Shown: positions 33,805 through 47,591 of the stretch, in pieces | Layout of the letters: every line of letters starts with the position of its first letter | How positions within the stretch are numbered: the first letter of the stretch is position 1 | NCBI GenBank assembly: GCA_963556695.1 | Contig: CAUWAG010000020.1 | Location: 1,984,001-2,048,000, forward strand | Origin: Anthostomella pinea | Taxonomy: Eukaryota > Ascomycota > Sordariomycetes > Xylariales > Xylariaceae | Direction of reading: 5' to 3' | DNA length: 64,000 nucleotides | Program-made: the position numbers and the translations under genes | The notes under the pieces: model-generated | Databases searched by the model: none | The model's input: only the letters and a program-made list of their open reading frames with translations | What the model was told of the DNA's origin: nothing

Positions 33805-34576
33805 TCACGGCTTGACCGCAGTCTCGCACATCTCCAGCTCTCCAAACGCCTTCTTGACCTCGTCGATCTTAGCCACACCCTGCATGTAGGCGACGACATT
33901 GGGGAAGTCCTTGCGCATCGCGGCATCGACGAAGTATTTGAGGCCCCAGAAGAGCGGTGCCATGACCATGACGTCGGCCATAGTGATAGCGTCGCCGACG
34001 AGGAACTTCCGGCCGCCCTGCAGGCCGACCTCGAGCCTCTTTAGCGCGCGGCTGAGGGCCGCTATGCTGGTGTCGTACTTCTGCTGGTCGAAGGGGTATA
34101 TCTTGAAAATCAGCATGAGCGCCGGCGCCAGGATGTGGGGCACGAGCTCGTTGTCGGCGAAGCACGTCCACTCGAGGATCTTGGCCTCGACCTTGGGGTC
34201 GTCGCTGCCAAGCAGCTGCGCGGCCTTGGGGCCCGAGCGCGCGATATAGGTGCAGATGGCGACGGTCTCGGCGATGCAGACGCCGTCGGCGCCCTCAAAG
34301 GCCGGCACCTTGCCCAGCGGGAACTTGGACAGGAACTCGGGAGTCTTGTTCGACTCGCCCATCTTGAAGTCCTCGACGAGGGGCACCTCCAGCCCGTTTA
34401 GGGCGGCGACCAGTTGGGCCTAGGTCGCGGTTAATCGTGATGGTTGGATCGTGGGGACCCCGTCGGGCGCCAGGCCTCTGGACCACAGGTAATTGATCCG
34501 ACTACTTGGGGGGATTGCTTACCCGATCCACGCGGAAGTTGCCCGGGTAGGAGTGGATTTTGCCAAAGGGTGCCAT
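33805..34576 (-). CDS. glutathione S-transferase (EF1B-gamma-like)
   Basis: Exon 1 (34576-34523) encodes MAPFGKIHSYPGNFRVDR. The 103-nt intron 34522-34420 (GTAAGC...CTAG) is followed by exon 2 (34419-33805), giving 222 aa. The N-terminal thioredoxin-like half ends with NKTPEFLSKFPLGKVPAFE and the GSH-binding AETVAICTYIA (the EST-like motif). The all-alpha C-terminal half has the N-capping box GDAITMADVMV. The layout matches the GST domain of translation elongation factor 1B-gamma and its fungal stand-alone relatives, which lack the EF1G C-terminal domain. It is a cytosolic detoxification or redox enzyme by family; its substrate is unknown. The intron in the first 20 codons is typical for these genes. 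Confidence 0.88.
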
Positions 34577-35812
34577 CTTGACTGGTAGTGATTATCGATT
34601 GTGATTTGGATGCGAGTGTTGAGAAGCGAGGTGAAGATGTTGCAAAGTGATGTCGGGATGTTGCGATCGGCGGCTTCTTTATGTGTCGGCCTCCACCGCC
34701 TCCTCAATAAGTCCCCGTATAGTTCAGTGGGCCGGAGACTTCATGTCATATCCAATTAGTAAGCCATAGCCAAGTCGTTTGCTATCTTTATCGCCGACTC
34801 GGGTGAAGACACTGCCAGCCTCCAGCTGCATGACTAGTGCGTGGTGGAAGTTTCCGGAAACCACCCGAGTGCCTTTTGGCCTTACGTGGACTTCACATTG
34901 CTGGTGGGAGGCTGGGAGCAAAGGAACGGTGAAGTTAATCTGGTAGTGCTATAGAGTAGATCCAGCTTACCAATCTATCATCTTTGATCTTTTCAAGTGC
35001 CCACACAAAAGGTAAACTCGCTACAATACGTAAACCCAACCACAACCCCTCAAGCGGAGGTATGATCTGGTTCTGGAATGGTTGTGCTCCTCGCGCATTG
35101 AAGGCCTTGCACTTGAAGGACGGCCAGTCGCTCAGTGGCCGAGTAACCAAAGTGTTCCAGACTGTTGCAACTTGACAACGGCAGACGCAACGCGACTGGA
35201 GGTTCAGCTACGCAGTGCGCAGATGATTGGGAAAGCTTCTTGATTGTAGCGAAAGACGCAGATGAGATCCGAGTCAGCCTCCTCGAATGGATGGCTGTGT
35301 CTGGACAGAGCCGGCCAGGGAAGAGACAGAGCCGGCCAGGGAAGAGAACTGTATTGGTAAGCATATGCAGCCAGCCTCCAGAAGGAGGGTTTGATGTCAA
35401 TATAGCCGCCCAAAGTGCAACCCATGCTCATCAGGTTTGTCAGCAGTTGCGCTTTGTAATGTGTTTCGTCTCAGTCTTCATTGTTGGCTGACTGGGAGGC
35501 AATGCGTGGTGTGGAGCAATGGAGGTCGGGACTGGGCAACACGACACGCTTCAATAGTCATTGTTGAGTGAACATGGCATGGCAACTCGATCGTCGAACG
35601 CTGTTTCGCAGGACGTTCGAAAATTATGCGCGCATATGAGCCGACTGAAGGCGTTGCCGAGATTGTCTCCGAGAACGACCCAAGAAGTCTCCGAGAATGG
35701 TCCAGGGGACGCGAGAGGGTCATACGTGCAGGCAGCCGCTAGACAAGAAGTGCAGTCCCAACACACCGATCTCGCAGTCATCAGATTAAATACACGAAGT
35801 ATCTCGCGTTGA
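34577..35812. other. intergenic region, no gene seen
   Basis: About 1.2 kb that should hold the GST promoter. No credible coding frame. Contains the tandem duplication listed separately. Confidence 0.45.
35304..35345. repeat. perfect 21-bp tandem duplication
   Basis: Two identical consecutive copies of GACAGAGCCGGCCAGGGAAG plus A. Confidence 0.9.
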
Positions 35813-36661
35813 TCAAGATAATGACTCCAAGGTTTCAGGGTTCTGCAACGGCCCTTGCCACGGCAGCAGCCTCGGTGGACATTCACCAATACGTCCCGGG
35901 ATCCAGCCGTCCTCATCACACCGCAACGGAGGCGTTACACTGTCCTGACTCCCCCTCACATACAAAATAGCCGCCTCCGCGGCCTCATCACCCCTCACCA
36001 CTAACGCCTCATTGTCCGTAATGAAGCACTGAAACTCCCACAGCGTATCGAAGCTCCTCAGCCTTCGCCCCAGCTGGACCTCCCAACTCCCAGTATCACT
36101 TCCGAACGTCCCGCCGTCGGACAGCAGCATATCCCACAGCATTCCCAGCGTCAGACCCGAGGGCGGGAGGTCCGCCTGCGCGTAGCTCACGACGTCAGCG
36201 CCCTCGAAATCGCAGGCGTAGCTCCTAACGACGTCCAGGTGCGTGATGGGCGCCGTGCCAAAGGTCGGGCTGAGGGCGCGCCAGCTAGCGTCTGGGCGGA
36301 GGTACGCGGCGCGCGTATCGCGGTCCCGCGCCCAGGGGAAGCGGCGAAAGGGGCGCGTAGAGTCGCCGTTGAGACTGAGGTAGAAGATACGTGTTTTCTT
36401 CTCTGCCTCGGTGAAGCAGGCGGCCGTGTTGAGGATATACCCGAACCGGGCCTTCAGGAAGCCCGGGAACGAAGACGGCGCGGGTGCGTTGAGGTGGTGC
36501 CCCTGCGTGTTGAAGAGGATGTCGCGGGCGAGGGCGTGGAAGCGGCTGCTGGTGCGCTGTGATGAGATCAGCGATTGGAGGTCGGTGTTGGCTAGCCTCT
36601 CCAAGATTGCAATCAGGATCTCGTTTGGCAGATTTGGAAGTGAGGCCATTTCGACCGACAC
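35813..36661 (-). CDS. F-box protein
   Basis: An intact single-exon gene of 282 aa. The F-box is at residues 5-50: ASLPNLPNEILIAILERLAN, then SLISSQRTSSRFHALARDIL. No leucine-rich or WD repeats follow; the rest is an alpha/beta region with Trp-rich spots (FRRFPWARDRDTRAAYLRPD, SWEVQLGRRLRSFDTLWEFQ). The start could be M1 or M5 (MASLPN); M5 puts the F-box at the usual distance. By family it would bind Skp1 and recruit unknown substrates to an SCF ubiquitin ligase. It is the only intact F-box gene here; two others at 13-17 kb are broken. Confidence 0.8.
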   Translation of the reverse strand: MSVEMASLPNLPNEILIAILERLANTDLQSLISSQRTSSRFHALARDILFNTQGHHLNAPAPSSFPGFLKARFGYILNTAACFTEAEKKTRIFYLSLNGDSTRPFRRFPWARDRDTRAAYLRPDASWRALSPTFGTAPITHLDVVRSYACDFEGADVVSYAQADLPPSGLTLGMLWDMLLSDGGTFGSDTGSWEVQLGRRLRSFDTLWEFQCFITDNEALVVRGDEAAEAAILYVRGSQDSVTPPLRCDEDGWIPGRIGECPPRLLPWQGPLQNPETLESLS

Positions 36662-37103
36662 GTAAACTGGAAGTGAATAGTTATAGACTCAGAAGCTCCA
36701 GCGCGTGTGCTTTTCTGGTAAACAGACAGGCCTCTGTGTACAGTGTTGGAAGGAGTCAAACTGCAGGAGTGGAAAGTCCCGGGGTATCATGTTCAGGTTG
36801 TAGTCACGTGCCACTGGTGGTCAGAGTGACGGAGCAGTTCACGTGACGAGCTAGTCAAGAACTAGACAGTGTCTGCAAGGGGTGCACGGTGATAGATGTG
36901 ATTTCACTTGCGCGACTGGGAATCTGTGACAGACAATGAGGTTTCTGTCAAAAGTCTCCGCTGGTCCGTATTTCAAGGCACTCAATGCTCATTGCCATGA
37001 TTAACGGATCTACTAAGCTTGGAACCGTGCCAGCTCTGCCGCCACGTCCCGCTACCATTCTGCAACGGTAACCACCCAGCATATGTCTCCCCCAAGGTAA
37101 GTA
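36662..37103. other. short intergenic region
   Basis: Upstream of the F-box gene and downstream of the polyketide synthase relic; nothing recognised. Confidence 0.5.
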
Positions 37104-40100
37104 TTAGGCTTTTCTGTTTACTGCTGTCAGGGCTTCCTTCACCAGCTCTTCAATTTTGGTGGCCTTATTCAAGAGCTGGAGTAATGCCACTTCCAAACCA
37201 AAATTTCTGGTCAGCCAGGTCCTCAGCTCACCCGCCACCAGGCTGTCCACGCCGTAGTGTGAGACGGGTTTGCCCGTATCAATGTCATCCACTGCCACGC
37301 CGAGGAGATCCGACATGCGACTCGCCACGGCCTCCCGCACAATCACCAGCTTTTCGGTTGGCGAACTCGCCTTACTCAAGCTGGCCGTGAGCGGCGGGGC
37401 TCCTCCAGAGCTGTTGGCGGCACCAGAGGCGCGTTTCTGAGCCCGATCGGCAATCGCTTGCACGACTGCCTGGAATCGGCTATTCCTGTACCACACCAGA
37501 TCGTCCGTCCGACCGGTCTCTAGGTACGGGATGAACCGTGCAGGTTCCAGGCCTGTCACGATCTGGGCCAGGCAGTCGGGGTTGCTCTTGCCGAGGAGCG
37601 AACTATCCAGAGACGGATGCGGCTGGCACAGCGCGCCCTCGACAAATTGGAGGAACTCGTATTCCGAAGTGCCGTAGGTGGCATTACGCTGAAGCATCTG
37701 TTGAAAGCCAATAGACGCATTGACTGACCCGACTTCGAGGATCAGTCCCAGCCCAAGGGCCGTCGCAGGCAACAACTGCGAATGCCGGAATCGGGCGAAG
37801 GCGTTCTGGAAGGCAATCGCCGCTGTGTAGGCGCCCTGACTGGGAGTTCCCACGGAGCCTACGATGGACGACGTCATGAGGAAGAAGTCAAGCGGGAAGT
37901 TCATCGTGGCACGATGGAGGTTCATTGTGCCCCCGACTTGAGGAGCAAGGACAGACTGGATCTGAGACCAGGTGGCGTTGTGGAAGAAGGCGTCCTGTCT
38001 ATGGTTAGATCTCACAGCTTGTTCGGTTCGACAGGGGAATTGACGCTTACACCTTCTACCATGGCAGCGTGGATGACTCCCTTAACCAAACGCTGACGAG
38101 CGATCTCTTGCACAACCGTGTTGAGAGTATTCTCATCTGTCACACTGCAGCGAATGACTTCTGGCTTCGCACCCGCCTGAAGGAGCTCGTCCACGAAGGA
38201 GACGGCTTCAGGCTTATCTGCTCCGGACCTGGGAATGAATACTAGATGCCGAGCCCCGCGCTCGACCATCCAGGCAGCCAAGCTGCGCCCAAGCCCGCCC
38301 AGGCAGCCGACGAGTATATATGCGGCATTGGAGTCGAATGACACGCGAGACGCCGATGGCGATATCTTTGCATCTGGTCAGTCACCGCCAAAATGCAAGC
38401 AGTCCCAGTCAGATGAAAACTTGCCTCCAAGTTTGCCTTTTCGTCGTCGAATGTCACGACCAGCTTCCCTGTATGCAGTCCCCTGGAAAAGTGGCTCATG
38501 GCGGGCTCTAGTTGAGATATATCGTACGTAGTCAGATGGTAGATCGGACCGATGACGCCTGCCTCCAACAGCTCGGTAACTTCCTTCATCAACCTATGAT
38601 TGATTATGTTAGAGCCATGGCATCGACAAGGGGGCGAGTGGTGATTCTACCTTGAAATAAATTCGGGCTTCTGACGGTAGATCAAACTCATGTCAAACGA
38701 CGAGAATGTGGCGTTTCTTTGGAAGATTTCAAGTCCAAGCCGACCACCTCCAAGGACGTCTGTTCTGCCGACATCAATGAAGCGGCCCAGGGGTGCGATG
38801 CATCTCCAAGTCTCATGCATCAAGTCGCCACCGGCGCTGCTAACGATCACATCAACGCCCTTCCACTTGGTGGCCTACATGATATCATTCACGGCGTCAA
38901 GCTTCCTGGAATCGAAGACATAGCTCGCTGGAATGCCGAATTCCTCAATGGGGATCCTGCGCTTCTTGTCAGTACCTGCCGTGGCATAAATCTCAGCGCC
39001 TTGGTGCCGAGCGACCCGCATGACGGCCATGCCCAGCCCGCATGTAGCAGCCTGTATCAAGATGGACTCGCCTCTCTCCAGGCGAGCCAGGTGCTTCAGT
39101 GAGTAGACCGATTTGAGGTAGGCAACGGGCATCGACGCGGCACCCTCCGAGGACACTCCATCGGGAATCTTGGCGACGAGGGAAGCTGGAGATCTGAGGT
39201 AATTGCCAATGTTTCCCAGAATCATGCCGAAGACTCGGTCGCCAGGGTTGAATGACTTTACTGCCGATCCAACCTGTGTCACGATGCCAGACCCTTCGAT
39301 GCTCAACTTGTTCGAGTCAAACCTAGCCGTGGCGACAGCGAGATCCTGAAAGAAATAAGCACTTAGTAACAGATAAGAGTGAATGCTTGAGAGAGTGGGA
39401 AGAGAAGCTGGGCTAACCTTCATGTTCAGGCCAATGGCTGCGGTCCTTATTTCGATCCAGTCTTCCTTTAATGGCTCGCTGAACTCTGGGTCGCTGCGAA
39501 AGTAAAGCGAGGAAAGCAGACCGGGCTGTCGGTACGCAGCCTTCAGGGGGCCCTGGGTGTCAATTGAGCACTCTTGCGGATCTTGGAGAGACCCGTGACG
39601 CAGGCGCAACTGCTCGTTGAGAGTCTCGTCGGGGAGGAGTCGCTCGACATGGAAAACGCCTCCACGAAGCAAGCACTCATAATCCACGGGTGTGGAGTCT
39701 GCAGATTCCTGTAGTAAGTCGTTCAGCTTGTGGATGACCAGCTGAGCACACCTTCGGGGCGAGGTGTATTGGCGGTGGTCGACCTCGTTGAAAGCGTACT
39801 TGGACAGCACATTCTCGGCAGAAATAGACCTCAGCATACCCTTCATAATGGAGGATTCGCCAGGGTTCATCAGGTCTGCTGCGACCCATACCATTAATGG
39901 CGTTTGTGGGAACAGGCTTTGTAGGGCTGCGAAGTACTCGTCGCCCCGACAGTGGATCGTCGGTCCCTGCAAATCCACAAGGGAGATCAAGACGCTGTTG
40001 GGTGGGATATCGCGGGCATGGAAGAGTTCGACCAGCACTGCGTTGATGTCTTGACTGGCCAGGACATCTGTAATGGCCTCGGAAAGTAGTGGAGGTGCAT

Positions 40101-43100
40101 CTCTGTAGATGATGTACACATTCGATCGTTTCTTGGCGACCCTCGGATACCTCGGATCCCTCTGCAGCGGGTCTCAAGGCTCTTGAGGGTATGACAGTTG
40201 TCATTCTCTGATCACCAACATACTATATGACGGTTATCGTTAGCGGGCGAGTTGAATGGCTAATACTTGGGGGGTGGGGGGTTGCTTACATCGTCGAGGG
40301 AGATATCAGCCCCGGAGATGCCACTGTCTTCCAAGACTTAATCCAAAGTGGCTTTCTCCAGTATCACCTTCTCATCTTCCCATCTGCCCGCTAAAGTCCG
40401 AGAAAGGACTTCACAGCCCAGACCTGGGCGCGTCGTTTCAAGTACGGCTAAAGACCCCGAAGGCTTGAGTAAAGAATGAACCTGCCGGAGCCCCTTTTCA
40501 AGGTCGCCAACTTCACCCAGGCAGCCAGCAGCAATGATGAGATCGAAAGAATTCGCCTGGAGCCCTTGAGCTACTGGGTCTTCCAGAATGTCCAGCGTCT
40601 GGAAAGACAGTCCTTCGTGGGGCCCGAGTCGAGTCTCTGCCTCTTTAAGACACTAGCCTGCGGCATCGGTGAATACGTACTTGTGGAACCTCTTGAAGGT
40701 GGACGTCGACTCCAGCGACTCCAGCACAGCCTCAGTTGCACCCGCCGATCCCCCGCCGATTTCTAAAATTCCCATACGGGGGTGCCGGTGTGCGAGCAGA
40801 TCCACGAGATGTTGAAGCTGTGGATAAGCACCGCGCACGGAGATGCCTGATGTGAACAGCTCCGAGCAAAGGCCACTCTCTATAAGCAGCTTCAGACTGC
40901 TCGTGTCTCCACTCAGAACTCTGTCGATGTTGTCATGCAGCGCCTTCAGGCAGCCGGCCTCTGGAACCTCGCTCAACTCGGCCGCTAGCCTCTCGATCGT
41001 GGCGGTTCACTCTCAATTACTGCTAGTCAGGACGTCCATATCATCAGACGAGCTAACCCAAGACTCCACCCAGCGAGCGAAGGCATCATGGTTCTGTTGT
41101 TTGCCGACAGAAGGATGCCCCTTGATTCTTACTCCAATGCTGGCAAGAACATTAGCAGAGAGGCTATTCAGCGCGAGTAGGGTGGAGGCCGGCAAGTCTC
41201 GAGGGGGGAATATGTCCTTGGCGATTTTCGCCGTCAACGTCTCTACGGCGGGTCTGGCCACGGGCCTCCAGTACGGCTCGCTAGCCGAGCTTGGCGGCGT
41301 GGTCGCTGATGCTCGGCCGTAGGTCACGCACTTGAGCTCGCCCATGTCGAGGAGCGGCGCCCCGGACGAATCGAAGAGCTGCACCCGCGCGTAGAGACTG
41401 CGCAGACCCAGCATGTTCCCGCCCGCCACCCCCTTCTCCTTCACGCTCCGGGACTTGGGCACCCAGATGGACACGTCGGTAAAGATAGGTACGAAGGACT
41501 TCTCGAAGTTTTCGACCTGCCCGGCATGCCACGAGATCAGTGCCAGCTGGATGCAAGTGTCCAGGGTGGCAGGGTGGACTGTGTAGGCTGCCTCGTGGGC
41601 AAAGTCCGGCGTAGGCTGGAGAGCGACGTCGGCAGCGGCGATGTTGGAGCTGCGGTATGCCCGCAGACCGGAGAGGCCCTGCAAGGCTGGGCCGTATCCC
41701 AGACCGGCTTCGGTAAAGGCGTCGTGCCAACACGCCATGTCGAGCGAGCGAGACCGCGCTCTCAGCCGTCATCGCACATACGGTACCCGTGCAGTGCTCG
41801 ATCCAAGCACTCCCGTTTGGCGGAATGGAGCCGATGCTGAATCGGTACCACTGCGACATGACGGGCGTATTCGTCAATGCCACCCTCTCCATGCTCACTA
41901 CTGTTTCCACCCCCAGCTCCGTGTCTTCCACACGAAGTGCCGAGTTGATGGCGGCTTGACGGAGCTTGAAGGACTTGATGGGAGCAGCATCTTCCTCTTC
42001 ATGATGCATTTGGCGAGCGGCTTCCACGGCCATGGTCATGTAGGCCGCCCCTGGGAGGACTGAGTGGGGAAGCAGCTTATGATCCTGGATCCAGGGTACG
42101 TCCTTCTCCCGAAGCACGTTCCTCCACTGCGGATGTGTCCTGGAGCCCCCGGGAATCCTGGCCCCGAGCAAGGCGTGGCGGAGTTGTTTCCTTGTGCGAT
42201 ACTCCTGATTGAACCGGTTCTCAAAGTATACTGGTGTTTCTGGGTACGTATAGGTGTACTGTGGCATATCGACGCAAGGAAACCCTGTTTGAAGGCTGAG
42301 GACACCATCTGTGGCCCCTGTCTCCGTGGCGTTGGCGGCAACAAGATCGATTGGAGCATTTTGAATGAACAGGTTGCCCGCCAGAGTCAAAATGCTCACC
42401 ACGTCATGTTCGCCGCAGCGGAGTGACCCCAGACATGGAGGAAGAGTTAGCCCTTTTTCTACCAGACCTGATCGGATCTGCTTCAGCGGGCCGCCCAGAG
42501 CCGGATGCGGCCCGACCTCGATCAGAAGGTCTAAAGGCTCATCCGTGGCGAGCCTTTCTACGGCCTGGGAGAAAAGAACAGGGGACTCAAGGTTGCTTCG
42601 CCAGTAATCAGCGAGAACCGACTCAGAGCCTTCCTTCACTGTCACCGAGGAGACCCACCGCAAGGACGGTCCCTGAGGCTCGTTCTCTGTCAGTGACTTG
42701 AGCTGATCAAGACCCTGGGTGGCTAGATCCTCGTACGACTGTCCTAGTGCCATCATATGGTGCGAGTGATAGGCATTGCCACCGGTCTTCAAGACACGGG
42801 CGAGCACTCCCTGCTGGCCGAGCTTCTGCTCTAGCTCCTTGATTGCTTCTGGCTCCCCGGACAGTGTAACACTGCCAGGGGAGTTCACGGCGGCAACTAT
42901 GACTTGGCCTTCCAAACCGTCCAAAAACGACGTAGCCTCGTCCTGTCAAACAGTGCGTGGGGGCTTTTTGATGGGTGAAAACGTATATTCTGGTGTAATC
43001 TGTGTTCTTGTTGTATCTGTGTGAAAATCCTTCTGTGGGCTATGTGGCCCAAAAATGCCCTATTGGCCTTGTTGGTGCACTGCCACCTCCGTGAACGCCA

Positions 43101-43480
43101 CGGTTGCTTGCGCGCCATTCAACACGTCCATCCCGGCGTCAACGGCCATCATGAGACCGGCGCGTTGATTTGTGGCCACGACTTGGCCACGAAAGTAGGC
43201 AAGGACAACGGCTTCGCTTGCCTTGAGTCGCCCGGCAGTATACGCTACTACTATCTCGCCTGGTAATGTATGCGTTAGCTATCAGGCGGCTAAAAAGGGA
43301 CAAAACGAAACGGATGCTTAATACCAAACAAATATCCAACCGTCGCGGCAAGCTTAATTCCCCACTGCCAGAGCAAGGCTACTAGCGCAATCTATAGCGC
43401 TGTATATATAGTCTGCGAAAAGGCTGGCTCTTATATCTGGCTCGTAGCTAATAGTTCTAACAGCGCCCTCTTGATTGTCT
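37104..43480 (-). pseudogene. highly reducing polyketide synthase, decayed and 5'-truncated
   Basis: Domains in order on the minus strand: AT (about 43480-42430; VIVAAVNSPGSVTLSGEPEA), DH (42150-41030; WIQDHKLLPHSVLPGAAY and VHPATLDTCIQLAL), C-methyltransferase (40976-40340; MGILEIGGGSAGAT), ER (39350-38640; AATCGLGMAVMRVARHQGAE), KR (38344-37800; LVGCLGGLGRSLAAWM and TSSIVGSVG) and ACP (about 37350-37160; HYGVDSLVAGEL). The KS domain that should precede AT is absent. Lesions: TAG near 43400 within TAL-stop-IALV; the AT serine motif GHSSG reads GYLFG (43323-43340); a frameshift near 41740; two TGA stops just below 41016; TAG at 40655-40653; TAA at 40340-40338; and TAG just before 38872. Intact-looking introns remain, for example 43324-43260 and 39417-39346, and a GC-donor intron near 38400. 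The DH motif HxxxGxxxxP has Pro in place of Gly. Most stops fit C-to-T changes. No product can be made. Confidence 0.9.
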
Positions 43481-43499
43481 AGTTCGACTTCCGTTACAG

Positions 43500-44540
43500 C
43501 CTGCCCAGCACGTCGTTCAAATATCAGATCGTATTTTTAAAGATAGCGTATTTATTAAATGATCGCGTATTTATTATATACAAATATATTAGATTAATAA
43601 TCAACTAGCAAAAATTTTATTTATAAATTATTTTATTTCAAGAAATAAAATTATATACGTTAGAAACGTATTAAGTTCAAATTTTAAGCGTTTAATTAAG
43701 AGTTTTAAATAATAAAATACGGTAAAAATACAGATTTCTAAATATTTAAAGTATAAAGTAAATTTATAGGCCCAAAATTATGTAATAAAATTTAAGAAGT
43801 AACTATATTTACCTTTAAAGCCCAATTATTATGTATTAATAATTGTGAGAAGTCACACATGGGTCAGAACAGGGGATGAATCAGGATTGGGTTGGTTCCC
43901 TTGTTCATGTCGGGTCGGTGGTTCAGAAGGGACGAATCGCTATCTAAATAGGTGGCCTGGAGCCCTGACCAACCGTCTCCTAGACAGGTGGATGTTTGGT
44001 TGCCACACAACACCCGATTGCTATCACACACCCCATGGTGACGCACGGACCACGTCAAACCACACACCAGAGCTACCACCACATCTGACAATAATGATAA
44101 TAATATATAAAGTTTTATTTTATATCGTTTATTTCAAAGAATTTAAAGAATTATATCTGTTGGATCCATGCGATTCCAGACTGCAAATCATCTATACCAG
44201 GACCCACATATATGATTAGATAAGATAAGATAGTGGATTGAGAGGGCACTTGGCCAGACCTTCAAGTCCAGCTAGATTCTTCTCAATCCAACCATCAGCA
44301 ACATCATGACCTTGACCCCATACTCGAGTATTATGATTGATCGTTCAAGCCTGTTCCTACAATATCAAATTAAAAAAAAACAATCGGTAATAATTATTTA
44401 TTATAACTATTAATATCGTTATTATAATAACCGTTAACATAGTTGTTAATAAACTTATTGTTTAAATAGAATAATGTTTTTAAAACCTTGCCGTATAGTA
44501 AAAAAGGCCTTATAGTTTGTAGCTTTAAAGAATAACATAA
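43500..44540. other. AT-rich degenerate block
   Basis: Roughly 1 kb dominated by A/T, particularly 43540-43850, rich in TA steps and poor in CA/TG. It replaces the position where the polyketide synthase KS domain should lie. A GC-richer island at 43855-44095 has no recognisable gene. This is the composition left by strong RIP; whether it was once the KS exon or a transposon can no longer be read. Confidence 0.6.
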
Positions 44541-45542
<1,002 letters not shown>

Positions 45543-46830
45543 CTTTTTAAAAATGGTATTTATTAATGTTAACCTTGTCACGGCGAGCATACTGAGGAGC
45601 TGGGACATAGCCTGCAGCAAGCAGCTATTACTCTATTGACGAGAATATCAAGACTAGAGAGGGAAGGAAGAGAGAGAGAGATAGGTACAGTGGGAGGTTG
45701 CCCCTTTAAGGGGATCCTCTGGTCAGATCCTTCCTCTATTGGGAAGTATCCACTTGTCATGTGGGAAGGTCTGTGCAGGCCGTCACACTGCCCAAGCCGT
45801 AGAGCTCGGAATGTCTGGGTTAGGGCCCAAACTCGGCCAGATAATTTCATCAGGTACTGGACGCTGTGCAGAGTGCTTAGGGGACCACGCCTGGGGGGAG
45901 TACACCCATCCTTCAGTAGTCTATAGCATACACAAAACAGGTCCTTGGCGGCAAGGGGCAATCAGTCTTTGCGTATGGTTCCAGAATTCGCTGTGGAAGC
46001 CCGAACGAGGACTGAGCAAGGCGTTACGGCCCTGCACACTGGGCGCTTATTTGGGTCAAACATTTCTTTCTCGTCCATGCAATTAGATTGTTGCGATAAT
46101 CCAGCCATTTTATACAGATAGACGAAATATATCAGTTGACAAATTTTGACCCTTAAACATCACTAGAGGCCTTCGAATTGGCTAAATGAAGCAGGTGTTC
46201 TCATACTCTGTCGCGGCAACTCCAAGGATTGTATGACCGCGGGAGAAACTATTGGCTAGTAATAATCGCAGCGGATCAGTGTGGTCTGGTCATATCTCTT
46301 TGCGGTAATGATTGACAGCACGATGATGTTCAGTGCTCGTGATATTCACGCTTTGGCAGATTATCCACTTGGTTTAGGTGTGACTGCTTACATCTCGTTT
46401 CGGCTGACGATTAATACCCGTTGTGCTCAGCTCTACGTCTTGAGCCAGCTATAAAGTCAATGTTCCTATGTTCTAGAGGATTCTGCTTTAAAATTAACTT
46501 AATAATTTGTTCATTACTCTTAACAGTGTAGTAATAATGCCGGCCGATCTTAATTATATTAATTTCTATATGTCTATTAAGCCAATTATTTCATTGAAAT
46601 CTGGTTCTATGAGAAAACCGGGTTTCCACGAGTCCACGTGCTCAGGCTCAAACGGTCGTATCCGATATCCCAGTTCAAACGGGACCGAAGAGAGCTATGG
46701 CTAGCAAGGCTCAAGCCTGTCTTCTGGATCACGCCCGCTGCCCAGCGATGGACATCCTACCTCAGAAAAGACTGTTACTGGGACCGCAAATGACACAGCT
46801 TACTCTGCATCACTCACTCCTGAGGTAGTT
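45543..46830. other. intergenic sequence, no gene seen
   Basis: About 1.3 kb between the microsatellite and a degenerate ORF region. A short GA-rich run lies near 45657-45682. No supportable gene; the 46480-46600 part is AT-rich. Confidence 0.45.
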
Positions 46831-47591
46831 GTGGCGCAGGGCTCCTCTGATCCCTCACTGACGGAACCGTATGAAATGCAACAAGATCAGTCACGCTTTA
46901 TGAAGGACTATTCAGATCATTCTCTAAGCACTGAACGCCACGCTGGCCAGACGAGCGCGGTAGCCAAGACCGTATCTGAGTCGGTACAATTCCCTCTACC
47001 TCAGCCACCACCGCCGAGCAGCGCGATAGTTACTCATTTCTAAATGTAATGACCAATATGATTCAGTTACCACACCAAGGGTCAGGGATTGGTTCTACTG
47101 AGAAGCACCGTAAAAAGCGAGGCTACGCATGTATGCCTCCTGGTTCTTATTCAGAAAATGCCCTCTTGGACCGTGCGAATTCTGGAATATCTGAAAACGG
47201 TGCAACGCCACCCTTCGACATGGGTGATGAAACATCCGATGATAATAGCCGGGACCTGGACTATTTATCACAATCAGTTACTACCAATAACAAAGACAGA
47301 GAGATTGATCCGGATCCGCTTCCATCCAATGATACATCTGACACAGGATCTATCGATCAATCGTCTGCAGCATTGTTCAAAGAATGGCTACTGAAAGACG
47401 TGCTACTTAAGCGCGTAGGGGTGGGCGGTGTAACGACCTTTCAATTGCAATTTTTGTGGGAGCCAGGGAGTACGACCAAGCGGTATAAAGCGGGACAAAG
47501 GGTCGCAGCTGCGCGAAGGAAATCTCGAAGGTTTTCAAGAGCCAAAGAAGAACTATTCATTCAACTGAAAGACGTAGAGCGGCTACCATGA
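46831..47591 (+). pseudogene. unidentified broken gene
   Basis: A first frame (46831-47043) is acidic and Ser/Pro-rich and ends in FPLPQPPPPSSAIVTHF. A second (47049-47591, 180 codons) has an acidic Ser/Asp-rich middle and then a compact basic C-terminus: FKEWLLKDVLLKRVGVGGVT, TFQLQFLWEPGSTT, then RRKSRRFSRAKEELFIQL. The TTFQLQF-W stretch is reminiscent of a segment seen in many fungal accessory-region proteins, but I cannot name the family. Stops separate the frames, so it is probably decayed or has unrecognised introns. Confidence 0.4.
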
